Source: an uncultured Collinsella sp.
GTDB lineage: Bacteria; Actinomycetota; Coriobacteriia; Coriobacteriales; Coriobacteriaceae
Length of the DNA stretch: 26,922 nucleotides
Assembly (NCBI GenBank): GCA_900751665.1
Contig: CAADSV010000047.1
Location: 1 to 26,922, forward strand
Direction of reading: 5' to 3'
Shown here: piece by piece, positions 20,024 to 26,922 of the stretch
How the letters are laid out: each line of letters opens with the position of its first letter
How positions within the stretch are numbered: position 1 is the first letter of the stretch
Program-made: the position numbers and the translations under genes
Notes under the pieces: generated by a model
What the model was told of the DNA's origin: nothing
The model's database searches: none
Seen by the model: the letters and a program-made list of their open reading frames with translations, nothing else

Positions 20024-22183
20024 CTATTTGTCGGCGTCGGTGTCGGCATCGGCATCGGCATCGGCATCGGCATCGACGACGGCATGGTCATCGTCAGCAC
20101 CATCGGATGCAGCTTCGGCATCCTCCTGCATGGCCGCCTGCGCAAAGGCCGCGGCATCAGCCGCCAGCTCCTCCTCGCTCATACGAGGCGCGCGCTTCTT
20201 GGTCGGCATGCCGGCCGCCTTGGCATTGCGCTCCTCCTTGGCCGCCAGGATATCGCCCTCGCACTCAAGGTAGGCGTCCCACTCGTTATCGAGCAGGGCA
20301 TTCACGGCATCGCCCTCGACAGTCTCGCGCTCAAGCAGCACCTTCGCCATCAGATCGAGCTGATCGCGACGGGCATCCAAGATCTCGACAGCACGACGAT
20401 GGGCCTCGCGCATGATGCGCTGAACCTCGATATCAATGCGGCGCGCCGTCTCCTCGGAGTAATCCTGGTGATCAGCGTAATCGCGGCCCAGGAATACCTG
20501 ATGCTGCGCCCCGCCAAACACCTGCGTTCCAAGCTCCTCGCTCATGCCCAGGCGCGTGACCATCTCGCGCGCCATCTTGGTCGCGCGCTCCAGATCGTTG
20601 CTCGCGCCCGACGTGATGTCGTCGCACATGAGCTCCTCGGCAACGCGACCGCCCAAGAACACGGCAAGCTCGTCGAGCATCTCGTTCTTGGTCTTGAGGA
20701 AGTGGTCCTCCTGCGGAAGCTGCAGCGTGTAGCCCAGGGCCTGACCGCGGCTGACGATCGAGATCTTGTGGACCGGATCGGAGTGCTCCAGGATATGGCC
20801 CACCAAAGCGTGACCGCTCTCGTGGTAGGCAATCGTGGTGCGCTCGGCCTCGGTCATCACGCGACCCTTGCGCTGCGGTCCGGCAATCACGCGCTCCATC
20901 GATTCCTCGACCTCGTCCATCGAGATCACGGAACGATGGCGGCGGGCAGCCAACAGTGCAGACTCATTGAGCAAGTTCGCCAGGTCGGCGCCGGTAAAGC
21001 CAACGGTCATCTGGGCGAGCTTCTCAAACTTAACGTCCTCGTCCATCGGCTTGTTCTCGGCATGCACGCGCAAGATCTGCTCGCGGCCCTTCACATCCGG
21101 ACGGTCGACCGTAACCTGACGGTCAAAACGACCGGGACGCAGCAGCGCCGGATCCAGAATGTCGGGGCGGTTGGTGGCGGCGATCAGGATGACCGACTCG
21201 CTCTCCTCAAAACCGTCCATCTCGACCAGCAGCTGGTTGAGCGTCTGCTCGCGCTCGTCGTGACCACCGCCCAAGCCAGCTCCGCGCTGACGTCCCACGG
21301 CATCGATCTCATCGATGAAGATGATCGACGGGGCCTGGGACTTGGCCTCCTTAGAGAGGTCACGCACACGGCTGGCACCGACACCTACGAACATCTCGAC
21401 AAAGTCGGAACCCGAGATGCTAAAGAACGGCACGCCCGCCTCGCCGGCAACGGCCTTGGCCAGCAGCGTTTTACCGGTGCCCGGAGGGCCAACCAGCAAC
21501 ACACCACGCGGGATCTTGGCGCCCAATTTGTGATAGCGATCCGGATCGCTCAAAAAGTCACGGATCTCCTCGAGCTCCTCGACTGCCTCGTCCACGCCTG
21601 CAACGTCTTCAAACTTGACCTTGGGGCGTGTGGCCTCGTTGGTCTTGGCGTTGGTCTTGCCAAACTGCATGTTCCTGTTGTTGGCGCCCATCATCTGGCG
21701 CATAAAGTAGAACATGATGGCGATAAGGGCGATCGTCGGAAGCACACTCATCGCCAAGTCGCCCCAAAAATCGGGATCGTTGGTGTTGACGATGTACTTG
21801 GTATCAGGGTGCTCCGCCATGAGCTCGGCAAGCGAATCGGAGCCGACATAGGTCGAAGAGAAGCTCTTGAGCTCGCTCGTATCGCCCTTGTCCTTTTTTG
21901 TCTTCCAGTAATGACCCGTCACGCTTCCGTCTTGAACCGTATAGGTCAGATCTTCGACGCGATCCTGCTTGATGGCGCTGACCATCTCGCTCGTCGCGAG
22001 CTTAACGGTATTGCTGGAGCTGGCAAAGCCGGAACCCATATTAAAGAAGGCATAGCCCAGAAGCGCGCAAGCCAAAAGAAAATACAGCAAGCCCGTACGC
22101 GTGGGCTTCTTGCCTCCGGGCATCCCCGGGATCTTTGGGTCCCGGGGAGTCTGGGAATTGTTGTCGTTACGGTCGTCGGGCAT
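20024..22183 (-). CDS. ftsH: ATP-dependent zinc metalloprotease FtsH
   Basis: A 719-residue membrane AAA+ protease that degrades misfolded membrane and regulatory proteins. Two membrane segments (about 31-50 and 143-162) flank an extracytoplasmic domain. The AAA module has Walker A GPPGTGKT (232-239), Walker B IIFIDEIDAVG, and the second region of homology NRPDILDPALLRPGRFDR. The zinc site is HESGH (454-458). The start lies one base after the hpt stop (TAA-G-ATG), with GGAGGT about 10 nt upstream inside hpt, so translation is probably coupled. The C-terminus is an acidic tail ending in alternating Asp-Ala residues encoded by a hexanucleotide repeat. The tilS-hpt-ftsH order is the widely conserved arrangement. 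Confidence 0.97.
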   Translation of the reverse strand: MPDDRNDNNSQTPRDPKIPGMPGGKKPTRTGLLYFLLACALLGYAFFNMGSGFASSSNTVKLATSEMVSAIKQDRVEDLTYTVQDGSVTGHYWKTKKDKGDTSELKSFSSTYVGSDSLAELMAEHPDTKYIVNTNDPDFWGDLAMSVLPTIALIAIMFYFMRQMMGANNRNMQFGKTNAKTNEATRPKVKFEDVAGVDEAVEELEEIRDFLSDPDRYHKLGAKIPRGVLLVGPPGTGKTLLAKAVAGEAGVPFFSISGSDFVEMFVGVGASRVRDLSKEAKSQAPSIIFIDEIDAVGRQRGAGLGGGHDEREQTLNQLLVEMDGFEESESVILIAATNRPDILDPALLRPGRFDRQVTVDRPDVKGREQILRVHAENKPMDEDVKFEKLAQMTVGFTGADLANLLNESALLAARRHRSVISMDEVEESMERVIAGPQRKGRVMTEAERTTIAYHESGHALVGHILEHSDPVHKISIVSRGQALGYTLQLPQEDHFLKTKNEMLDELAVFLGGRVAEELMCDDITSGASNDLERATKMAREMVTRLGMSEELGTQVFGGAQHQVFLGRDYADHQDYSEETARRIDIEVQRIMREAHRRAVEILDARRDQLDLMAKVLLERETVEGDAVNALLDNEWDAYLECEGDILAAKEERNAKAAGMPTKKRAPRMSEEELAADAAAFAQAAMQEDAEAASDGADDDHAVVDADADADADADTDADK
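20031..20078. repeat. TCGGCA hexanucleotide repeat encoding the FtsH Asp-Ala tail
   Basis: Five exact TCGGCA units (20043-20072) are flanked by variant units TCGGCG, TCGGTG and TCGACG. On the coding strand they give repeated Ala-Asp codons at the extreme C-terminus. Unit gain or loss by slippage would change tail length by two residues without a frameshift. Confidence 0.9.
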
Positions 22184-22184
22184 C

Positions 22185-22733
22185 TTACGAATAAACCTCC
22201 GGTTTCAAAATGCCCAGATACGGAAGGTTGCGATAGCGCTCGGCATAGTCGAGGCCGTAGCCCACCACAAAGGCATCGGGGCAATGGGTTCCAACATACT
22301 TGGGCGTGATGGCCGAGACGCGGTCCTCAACGTCCTTCCACAGGAAGGCGGCGACCTCCAGAGAAGCGGGCTTGCGGCTCTCGAGGTTCTTCATCAGATA
22401 CTTGAGCGTCAGGCCCGAGTCCAGAATGTCCTCGACGATCAGCACGTCGCGACCGCGGATGTCGATATCCAGGTCCTTAATGATACGCACGATACCCGAG
22501 GACTTCACACCGTCGCCGTAGCTCGAAACAGCCATGAAATCGATGTTGGTTGGCAGCTCGATCTTACGCATCAGGTCGCCCATAAAGACCACGGCGCCGC
22601 GCAGGACCGCAATCAGCACCAGATCCTTACCCGCGTAGTCGCGAGTAATCTGCTCGCCTAGGCGAGAGACGATACCGTCGATATCCTCCTGCGTGAACAG
22701 AACCTTCTCGATATCCGGATGTTGAGAAGCCAT
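22185..22733 (-). CDS. hpt: Hypoxanthine phosphoribosyltransferase
   Basis: A 182-residue type I phosphoribosyltransferase for purine salvage, turning hypoxanthine or guanine plus PRPP into IMP or GMP. The PRPP motif VLIVEDILDSGLTL is near residues 98-111, with the flexible-loop SSYGDG upstream and VVGYGLDYAERYRNLP near the C-terminus as in HPRT proteins. AGAAAGGG lies about 7 nt before the ATG. It overlaps nothing upstream but is coupled to ftsH downstream. An extended -10 (TGCTAGAAT, minus) lies 57-65 bp upstream of the start. Confidence 0.95.
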   Translation of the reverse strand: MASQHPDIEKVLFTQEDIDGIVSRLGEQITRDYAGKDLVLIAVLRGAVVFMGDLMRKIELPTNIDFMAVSSYGDGVKSSGIVRIIKDLDIDIRGRDVLIVEDILDSGLTLKYLMKNLESRKPASLEVAAFLWKDVEDRVSAITPKYVGTHCPDAFVVGYGLDYAERYRNLPYLGILKPEVYS

Positions 22734-22789
22734 GACAACCCTTTCTTGTGCTTATCGCCCACACACCGCCGTATGGACGCGAACTACAC

Positions 22790-22829
22790 ATTCTAGCAGC
22801 GCACGGGGTAAATTTACCAGCCCGTGCGC
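22790..22829 (-). promoter_or_regulatory. Extended -10 promoter and hairpin between tilS and hpt
   Basis: On the minus strand TGCTAGAAT (plus 22790-22798) is an extended -10 without a clear -35. Just upstream, GCGCACGGG (22799-22807) pairs with CCCGTGCGC (22821-22829) around an AT-rich centre. The hairpin could end part of the tilS transcript while the promoter restarts hpt-ftsH. The 147-bp region 22734-22880 shows no gene. Confidence 0.45.
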
Positions 22830-22880
22830 CATCAGCGCGGGAATACCGTCAACGTCGCACAGAATAGCAGGCGTGGGACG

Positions 22881-24419
22881 CTATTCCGCATCGACCACGC
22901 GGAGCAGATATGCCACGCGCGTCGCGGCCGTGCACTTAAAACGCTCGTCCGCGCGAACTCCGGCGACCCACACCACGGCACCCCCCGGCGCCGTCCTCAC
23001 CATGGGCACGCCGGCGCGCTCGGAAACGGGAATGCGAGCCTCACCTAGCAAGTCGGATACTTTCTTGCTTCGGCCACTCATCCCCAACGGGCACATCACG
23101 TCTCCCGGTGCGGGACCGTCCACCCACAGGCGTGCCAATCGCGCCTCGGCAGGGATCTCGCCACGCGAGCCCGCCAGGATCCGCTCACTATCGCTGTCGG
23201 CAAAACCCAGGGCAGCCGCGTCTACCAAAGCTGTCACTTCCCCGGCAGCCGCAAGCTCACGGGCGCGGCGCACGATATCGCATCCCGGCTCAACGGCCAT
23301 CGGTTCTGTGACCAGCATACGTCCCCCGCCCAACGGCAAACGACCGGGTACGGTAACCCAGTCCGCGACCAGGCCCTCGCGAGCCGCCGGCGCCTTAAAC
23401 GCCAGCATGCCAAACTCAATGCGTGCGTCAATCCCCGCCGGAAGCGTGACCGAGCCGGCGCCCTCGGCAACGCAGGAAAGGACTCGCTCCACATGTCGCA
23501 TCTCGGGACGAGCGTCCGGATCGATGCGCTTAATCGCCAGTCGCACGATGCGCCGCGCGATTACCACCTCGGCCGCAGCCAGGCGCCTGGCATCGAGCAC
23601 CAGCGCACCCGCTGCCTCTTTGCGCAAACAGCTTCGAAACGCCTGTGCCGAAAGCTGAGACAAAAACGCGTCCTCATCGCCTAAGATCTCACAGGCGGCG
23701 CCAATCGTCTTGCAGACGCTCGCGTTGCGCTGCGCCACCACTGGCATTACTCGATGGCGCACGTAGTTTCGCAGATACGAGATATCCTCATTGCTCTCGT
23801 CTTCACGCCACGGCTGACCATGTACCTGTAGATAGCCCACGAGCTCGCCATGAGTTAGGTCGAGCAAGGGACGTACCACGATATTCCTCCGGCGAGGAAT
23901 GCTCGATAGGCCAGCGGGCCCCGAACCCTTAATCGCGTTCATCAAAAACGTTTCCGCGCGATCCGAAGACGTGTGCGCGGTGCAGATACGAGCCGCCGTT
24001 CGCGGTGCCCCCGTCTGGGCGCAGAGCTCGCGAACATACCTCCGCGCCGCGGCATAGCGCACTTCGCGGGCCGCGGCCTCAATATTGCCCGACTCCCCAT
24101 CAAAATAAGCGTGCTCCACGCACAGCGGTAAACCATATTTCGCGCAGAGCTCACGCACAAAGGCCTCGTCGCCATCGGACGCCTTGCCGCGCAGATGATG
24201 GTTTACATGCAGCACATGCAGGCGCTCGCGAGCAATGGGGGCAACACCGCGCCCGTCTTGGATATCCAGCTTTGATGTGCACGCCATAAGAAGCAGTGCC
24301 GTCGAGTCCGCGCCGCCTGATACCATGAGCACGACAGGAGCAGCCTGCTGCCTCGTTCGGGTCTCATCGACTGCCCCGGGCACGGCATGGTGTCCGTAAT
24401 GCTGTGATACCGTAGGCAT
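22881..24419 (-). CDS. tilS: tRNA(Ile)-lysidine synthase
   Basis: A 512-residue protein that converts C34 of tRNA-Ile(CAU) to lysidine, essential for AUA decoding. The PP-loop is SGGADS (34-39). HVNHHLRGKASDGDEAFV and the NYVRHRVMP segment are TilS signatures. The C-terminal part (about 440-512: RLWVDGPAPGDVMCPLGM, SGRSKKVSDLLGEARIP) is the TilS C-terminal domain, indicating the long form of the enzyme. GAGGAGG lies 6 nt before ATG 24419. A possible -10 TACAAT (plus 24448-24453) lies in the 48-bp gap before the divergent hydrolase gene. It is the first gene of tilS-hpt-ftsH. Confidence 0.95.
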   Translation of the reverse strand: MPTVSQHYGHHAVPGAVDETRTRQQAAPVVLMVSGGADSTALLLMACTSKLDIQDGRGVAPIARERLHVLHVNHHLRGKASDGDEAFVRELCAKYGLPLCVEHAYFDGESGNIEAAAREVRYAAARRYVRELCAQTGAPRTAARICTAHTSSDRAETFLMNAIKGSGPAGLSSIPRRRNIVVRPLLDLTHGELVGYLQVHGQPWREDESNEDISYLRNYVRHRVMPVVAQRNASVCKTIGAACEILGDEDAFLSQLSAQAFRSCLRKEAAGALVLDARRLAAAEVVIARRIVRLAIKRIDPDARPEMRHVERVLSCVAEGAGSVTLPAGIDARIEFGMLAFKAPAAREGLVADWVTVPGRLPLGGGRMLVTEPMAVEPGCDIVRRARELAAAGEVTALVDAAALGFADSDSERILAGSRGEIPAEARLARLWVDGPAPGDVMCPLGMSGRSKKVSDLLGEARIPVSERAGVPMVRTAPGGAVVWVAGVRADERFKCTAATRVAYLLRVVDAE

Positions 24420-24467
24420 TTGCTTCCTCCTCTATTCGTCCGCACCCATTGTATCCTTTGGAATCTT

Positions 24468-25277
24468 ATGTCTCGTCTGCACCTTCATATCCTTGGCAGC
24501 GGCTCAAAAGGCAACTGCGCGCTCATCGAAGGCCCCCGGGGGCTCATCATGATTGACGACGGTCTTTCTCGCCGCGAGACATTAAAGCGCATGGCAGAAC
24601 TGGGACTCTCGGCAGACAACGTCTCGGCTCTTCTCATTACTCATGAGCATAGCGATCACATCAAGGGTCTCGATGTCTGGTGCAAGCACTGGCACGGTCC
24701 CCTCTTTGTCAGCAGGGGCACACTTTCGAGCAAAGAAAATCTTTCGCATCTGCCTGTCGAGGAATTCGACCCCGGTGACACCCTATCCATTGCCGGCATC
24801 CACGTGCAAACCTACTCAACATCACACGATGTCATAAATCCAATCGGCTTTCGATTCGACGCCCTCGATGATTCCATCGGCTTTGCTACCGACACCGGAG
24901 AGCTATCGAGCCAAGCCATGAACACCCTCAAAGATTGTCGAGTCCTCGCGCTCGAAAGCAACCACGATGTGACCATGCTGCGCGAGGGAGAATATCCCCG
25001 CTTTCTTCAGGAGCGCATCCTGTCTGCAAGGGGACACCTCTCCAACGGCCAAGCCGCCGAAGCCGCGCGCGAACTTGTTACCGATCGCACCGAACAGCTC
25101 ATTGCCATGCATATCAGCCAAGACAACAATCGTCCGAGCCTTACCGTCAAAAGCTATGCCAAAGCTCTAGCCGCAACCCTGGATGACGAGCTCGGCAGCT
25201 CCGCCACCCTTCTCCAAGGATCGCGAAAACTCTCGATACGCCCCGCAAGCCAGTATCGGCCAGCAACCATTCAATAG
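24468..25277 (+). CDS. WalJ/YycJ-like metallo-beta-lactamase-fold hydrolase
   Basis: A 269-residue MBL-fold protein. Start ATG 24468 gives the family N-terminus MSRLHLHILGSGSKGNC; the frame stays open to TTG 24420, but that part lacks similarity. Metal ligands are THEHSDH (His59, His61, Asp63, His64), the STSHD segment and FATDTGELS (Asp), with HISQDNNRP near the C-terminus. YycJ/WalJ proteins are exonuclease-like and in Firmicutes lie with the walRK genes; here no walRK neighbour is present. The ribosome-binding site is weak (TTTGGAATC). It is divergent from tilS with only 48 bp between the starts, so the two share a compact promoter region. Confidence 0.88.
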   Translation: MSRLHLHILGSGSKGNCALIEGPRGLIMIDDGLSRRETLKRMAELGLSADNVSALLITHEHSDHIKGLDVWCKHWHGPLFVSRGTLSSKENLSHLPVEEFDPGDTLSIAGIHVQTYSTSHDVINPIGFRFDALDDSIGFATDTGELSSQAMNTLKDCRVLALESNHDVTMLREGEYPRFLQERILSARGHLSNGQAAEAARELVTDRTEQLIAMHISQDNNRPSLTVKSYAKALAATLDDELGSSATLLQGSRKLSIRPASQYRPATIQ

Positions 25278-25291
25278 ACTGTCCTAAACAG

Positions 25292-25327
25292 CAAAAGGGG
25301 CCGGGAATCGCTTCCCAGCCCCTTTTG
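25292..25327. terminator. Bidirectional intrinsic terminator
   Basis: CAAAAGGGGC (25292-25301) pairs with GCCCCTTTTG (25318-25327), with an inner GGGAA/TTCCC. A T-rich exit (TTGTCTTTT) follows on the plus strand. It separates the convergent WalJ-like and hsp20 genes. Confidence 0.9.
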
Positions 25328-25359
25328 TTGTCTTTTAATAGCGAAGAACACCAACGAAG

Positions 25360-25791
25360 TTATTCGATGGAGATCTTCGTAACGTTCTTCTTCTCGACGA
25401 TCTTGGGAACCGTAACGGTCAGGATGCCGTCAGCGTACTTAGCCGAGAGGCCCTCGCTCGAAGCGTCCTTAAGATACACGCCACGCGTCGCGCTGTACGA
25501 GCTGAACTCCTTCTGCAGGAAGTTCTTGCCCTCGTTCTCCTCGTCTTCCTCGACATTCACGCTAATGGACAGACGGCCCTCGTTAAGCTCGACATCGATA
25601 TCGTCCTTGGCGACGCCGGTCAGATAAGCCTTGACCTCATAGCCATCGCCCTTATCCTCAACGTCAACGGGGAACGCCTTAGAGGCAATCGAGCTGTTCG
25701 CTAGGTCGCTCATATCATCAAACAGATCGAACAGCGAGCTTGCAGAGGGACGAACGCCAAAAACCGAACGATAAGGAACCATGCTTGCCAT
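25360..25791 (-). CDS. Hsp20/alpha-crystallin family small heat shock protein
   Basis: A 143-residue cytoplasmic holdase chaperone. ATG 25791 is chosen because AAGGAG lies about 8 nt upstream; the frame remains open to 25926 but that part is leader. The alpha-crystallin domain runs from about FPVDVEDKGDGYEVKAYLTG to DGILTVTVPK, containing the conserved A-x-x-x-G-x-L-like sequence (AKYADGILTV). The C-terminal tail ends KNVTKISIE, with a final I-x-I-type oligomerisation motif (ISI). The N-terminus with FDLFDDM is usual for the family. It is monocistronic and has a palindrome-rich upstream region. Confidence 0.93.
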   Translation of the reverse strand: MASMVPYRSVFGVRPSASSLFDLFDDMSDLANSSIASKAFPVDVEDKGDGYEVKAYLTGVAKDDIDVELNEGRLSISVNVEEDEENEGKNFLQKEFSSYSATRGVYLKDASSEGLSAKYADGILTVTVPKIVEKKNVTKISIE

Positions 25792-26000
25792 GTTTACCAC
25801 TCCTTTATAGGACTGCCGAGTCATCTTCCAGGTGACTGGGACTTCTTTTGACGCTCTTATATATGCCCACCCAGTGCTCATATATACATCGACTATAAAG
25901 TTTTTTGAGTCCAGTACTATAAGCATATCTAAGTGCTTATGACTCAGGTTTTAGGAAGGTTAAGGTTCTTTGAACCAGAGCTTAAATACCGAGTATGTCC
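25792..26000. promoter_or_regulatory. hsp20 upstream region with nested inverted repeats
   Basis: ATAAGCA (25919-25925) and TGCTTAT (25934-25940) form a 7-8-7 palindrome. TGAGTC (25906-25911) and GACTCA (25941-25946) form an outer pair. The region is AT-rich, with TATATA-type sequences near 25860 and 25881 that could be -10 boxes on the minus strand. It matches neither the CIRCE nor the exact HAIR (CTTGAGT-N7-ACTCAAG) operator, although the TTGAGT/ACTCAG halves recall HAIR with a longer spacer. Confidence 0.45.
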
Positions 26001-26068
26001 CCAGCTACAAATAACAAGGGGCTTACAATGAGCGCGTACACGTTGTTGGTAACGAGCTAAAGGGCATC

Positions 26069-26536
26069 ATGGACGACCAAAACCAGAACAAAATGTTTAT
26101 GCCGACGCAGGGGGAAGATACTTCCACGCAGCCGCCACGGTTCCATCGCCCCCACATCTCGCAAGAGCCCATTAATGATCCGGAGCCCGAGTATGTGACG
26201 AGAAATCGATATCAAACACTCGAGGATGCCCAAACGGGACGTAAACATATGGGCGTCGCCTCAGGAGACCCTGTATATCTGAAAGACGCACCATTATCTA
26301 AAAACAGCGCAGCTAGTGATGAGCCACTGAAAGCATCCGCCGCTCATCAACAAAGAGGTCCTCGACCGAAGCAAACCTTGACGCATTCGGCTCGCTATCT
26401 CGAAACGCCAAAACAAGGAAAATCGATCTTCGTTTCGTCAAGTAAACGACGCAAGCAGCATCGACTGACAATCCTGCTTTTGATCATTGTGGCCATAGCA
26501 GTTGCCCTTGTTATTCGATTTATCTTCTTTAAATAA
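26069..26536 (+). CDS. Small tail-anchored membrane protein of unknown function
   Basis: 155 residues; family not recognised. Residues 1-125 are hydrophilic, Pro/Gln/Ser-rich and probably disordered, with no catalytic motif seen. Residues about 126-131 are basic (KRRKQH) and are followed by one membrane segment (LTILLLIIVAIAVALVIRFI) ending in FFK, so the protein should be anchored by its C-terminus with the N-terminal part in the cytoplasm. AAAGGG lies 4 nt before the ATG. Codon use is less GC-biased than in the neighbours. It lies between hsp20 (divergent) and the rRNA operon (convergent). The coding assignment rests on the ribosome-binding site and the membrane anchor. Confidence 0.7.
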   Translation: MDDQNQNKMFMPTQGEDTSTQPPRFHRPHISQEPINDPEPEYVTRNRYQTLEDAQTGRKHMGVASGDPVYLKDAPLSKNSAASDEPLKASAAHQQRGPRPKQTLTHSARYLETPKQGKSIFVSSSKRRKQHRLTILLLIIVAIAVALVIRFIFFK

Positions 26537-26600
26537 AGGCTCAATACCAAAAACGATAAGATCGTCTGGTGTAATTGAGTCATTTACGCCCCATAAACGC

Positions 26601-26630
26601 AAAAAAGGGGGAGGCCGCGAGGCCTCCCCC
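26601..26630 (-). terminator. rRNA operon terminator
   Basis: On the minus strand a perfect 10-bp stem, GGGGGAGGCC with GGCCTCCCCC and a 4-nt loop, is followed by six T residues (plus 26601-26606). It lies about 40 bp past the 5S rRNA 3' end. Confidence 0.93.
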
Positions 26631-26668
26631 TTCTCAGTTCAAGCGTACGGCTCGGTGCCGTCCACCGG

Positions 26669-26781
26669 TCAGCGGCGCCCTGGCCTCCCACGGGCTGACC
26701 CCGCAGTACTCTCGGCGCGATGGGGCTTAGCTTCCGGGTTCGGAACGGGACCGGGCGTGCCCCCCATGCTCTGGCCGCTGC
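26669..26781 (-). rRNA. rrf: 5S ribosomal RNA
   Basis: The reverse complement contains the universal 5S core CCCGGTCCCGTTCCGAACCC followed by GGAAGCTAAGCCCC and the GAGAGTACTGCGGG segment. The terminal helix pairs CAGCGGC (5' end, plus 26774-26780) with GCCGCTG (3' end, plus 26670-26676), which sets the ends to within a few bases. The length is about 113 nt. It is the last gene of an rRNA operon transcribed toward lower coordinates. Confidence 0.93.
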
Positions 26782-26922
26782 CCGGTGGGCGGCGCCCACC
26801 GTTACGGTGATCCGGTGTCTCTCGCGTGCCCTGGGGGCCGCATGGCGTATAGGAAAGGGAACTGACTCGGGGGCATCCTCGTGCCCGGACCGCGCGTGAG
26901 CGCATGTCCCGCGGGCCGCGAG
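26782..26922 (-). other. 23S-5S internal transcribed spacer
   Basis: GC-rich sequence upstream of the 5S gene on the minus strand. No 23S 3' end and no tRNA could be recognised, so the 23S gene should begin outside the window. ACCGTAACGGT (about 26799-26809) forms a small palindrome next to the 5S, and GGGCGCCGCCC pairs locally, as expected for rRNA processing stems. Confidence 0.6.

Noticed and set aside
26782..26922. tRNA gene or 23S rRNA 3' end in the rRNA spacer
   Set aside because: No cloverleaf, T-loop sequence or recognisable 23S end could be found.

Overview
The window looks like chromosomal DNA from a high-GC Coriobacteriia member, most likely Collinsella or a close relative. This is inferred from the actinobacterial-type 5S rRNA, the GC-rich codon use and the mix of gut-anaerobe genes; no database search was run. 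One edge lies in the spacer upstream of a 5S rRNA gene (an rRNA operon on the minus strand). The other edge lies inside a long inverted repeat. Both are places where assemblies commonly break, so this may be one whole contig.

Layout. 0-2.4 kb: a YeiH-type membrane protein divergent from a GntR/FCD regulator. 2.4-7.5 kb: glmS, a LacI-family regulator divergent from it, a HAD phosphatase and a LarE-type sulfur transferase. 7.5-10.9 kb: an AlbA/Schlafen-type ATPase-regulator with a dense operator array, then a membrane-anchored non-specific nuclease. 11-16 kb: an EF-G paralogue with a degenerate G domain and a polar amino-acid ABC importer (binding lipoprotein, permease, ATPase). 16-20 kb: an RlmD-like rRNA methyltransferase, a PHP phosphoesterase and a class I aminotransferase. 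20-25.3 kb: the classical tilS-hpt-ftsH block, with a WalJ/YycJ-like hydrolase divergent from tilS. 25.3-26.9 kb: Hsp20, a tail-anchored hypothetical protein, and the 5S rRNA with its terminator.

The most interesting content is between the genes. Two intergenic regions about 5 kb apart (2260-2407 and 7497-7645) carry the same apparent structured RNA. Its unpaired segments are almost identical, while its helices differ by compensatory changes. Each copy abuts the stop codon of one gene in a convergent pair. Beside each copy lies one member of a four-copy palindromic repeat (R1: 2124, 4471, 7673, 9683) built around GGGACAGGTTTA; related GGGACAG palindromes lie at 4423 and 19902. Separately, three long inverted repeats (1-219, 14824-14930, 15881-16031) lie next to transporter genes. 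Two of these nest a second hairpin with a 5-nt A/T loop. The AlbA-type gene has at least six copies of a TCTCTCTAA operator motif packed into its promoter and ribosome-binding site.

The housekeeping genes look intact. No phage, CRISPR array, transposase or tRNA gene was seen.
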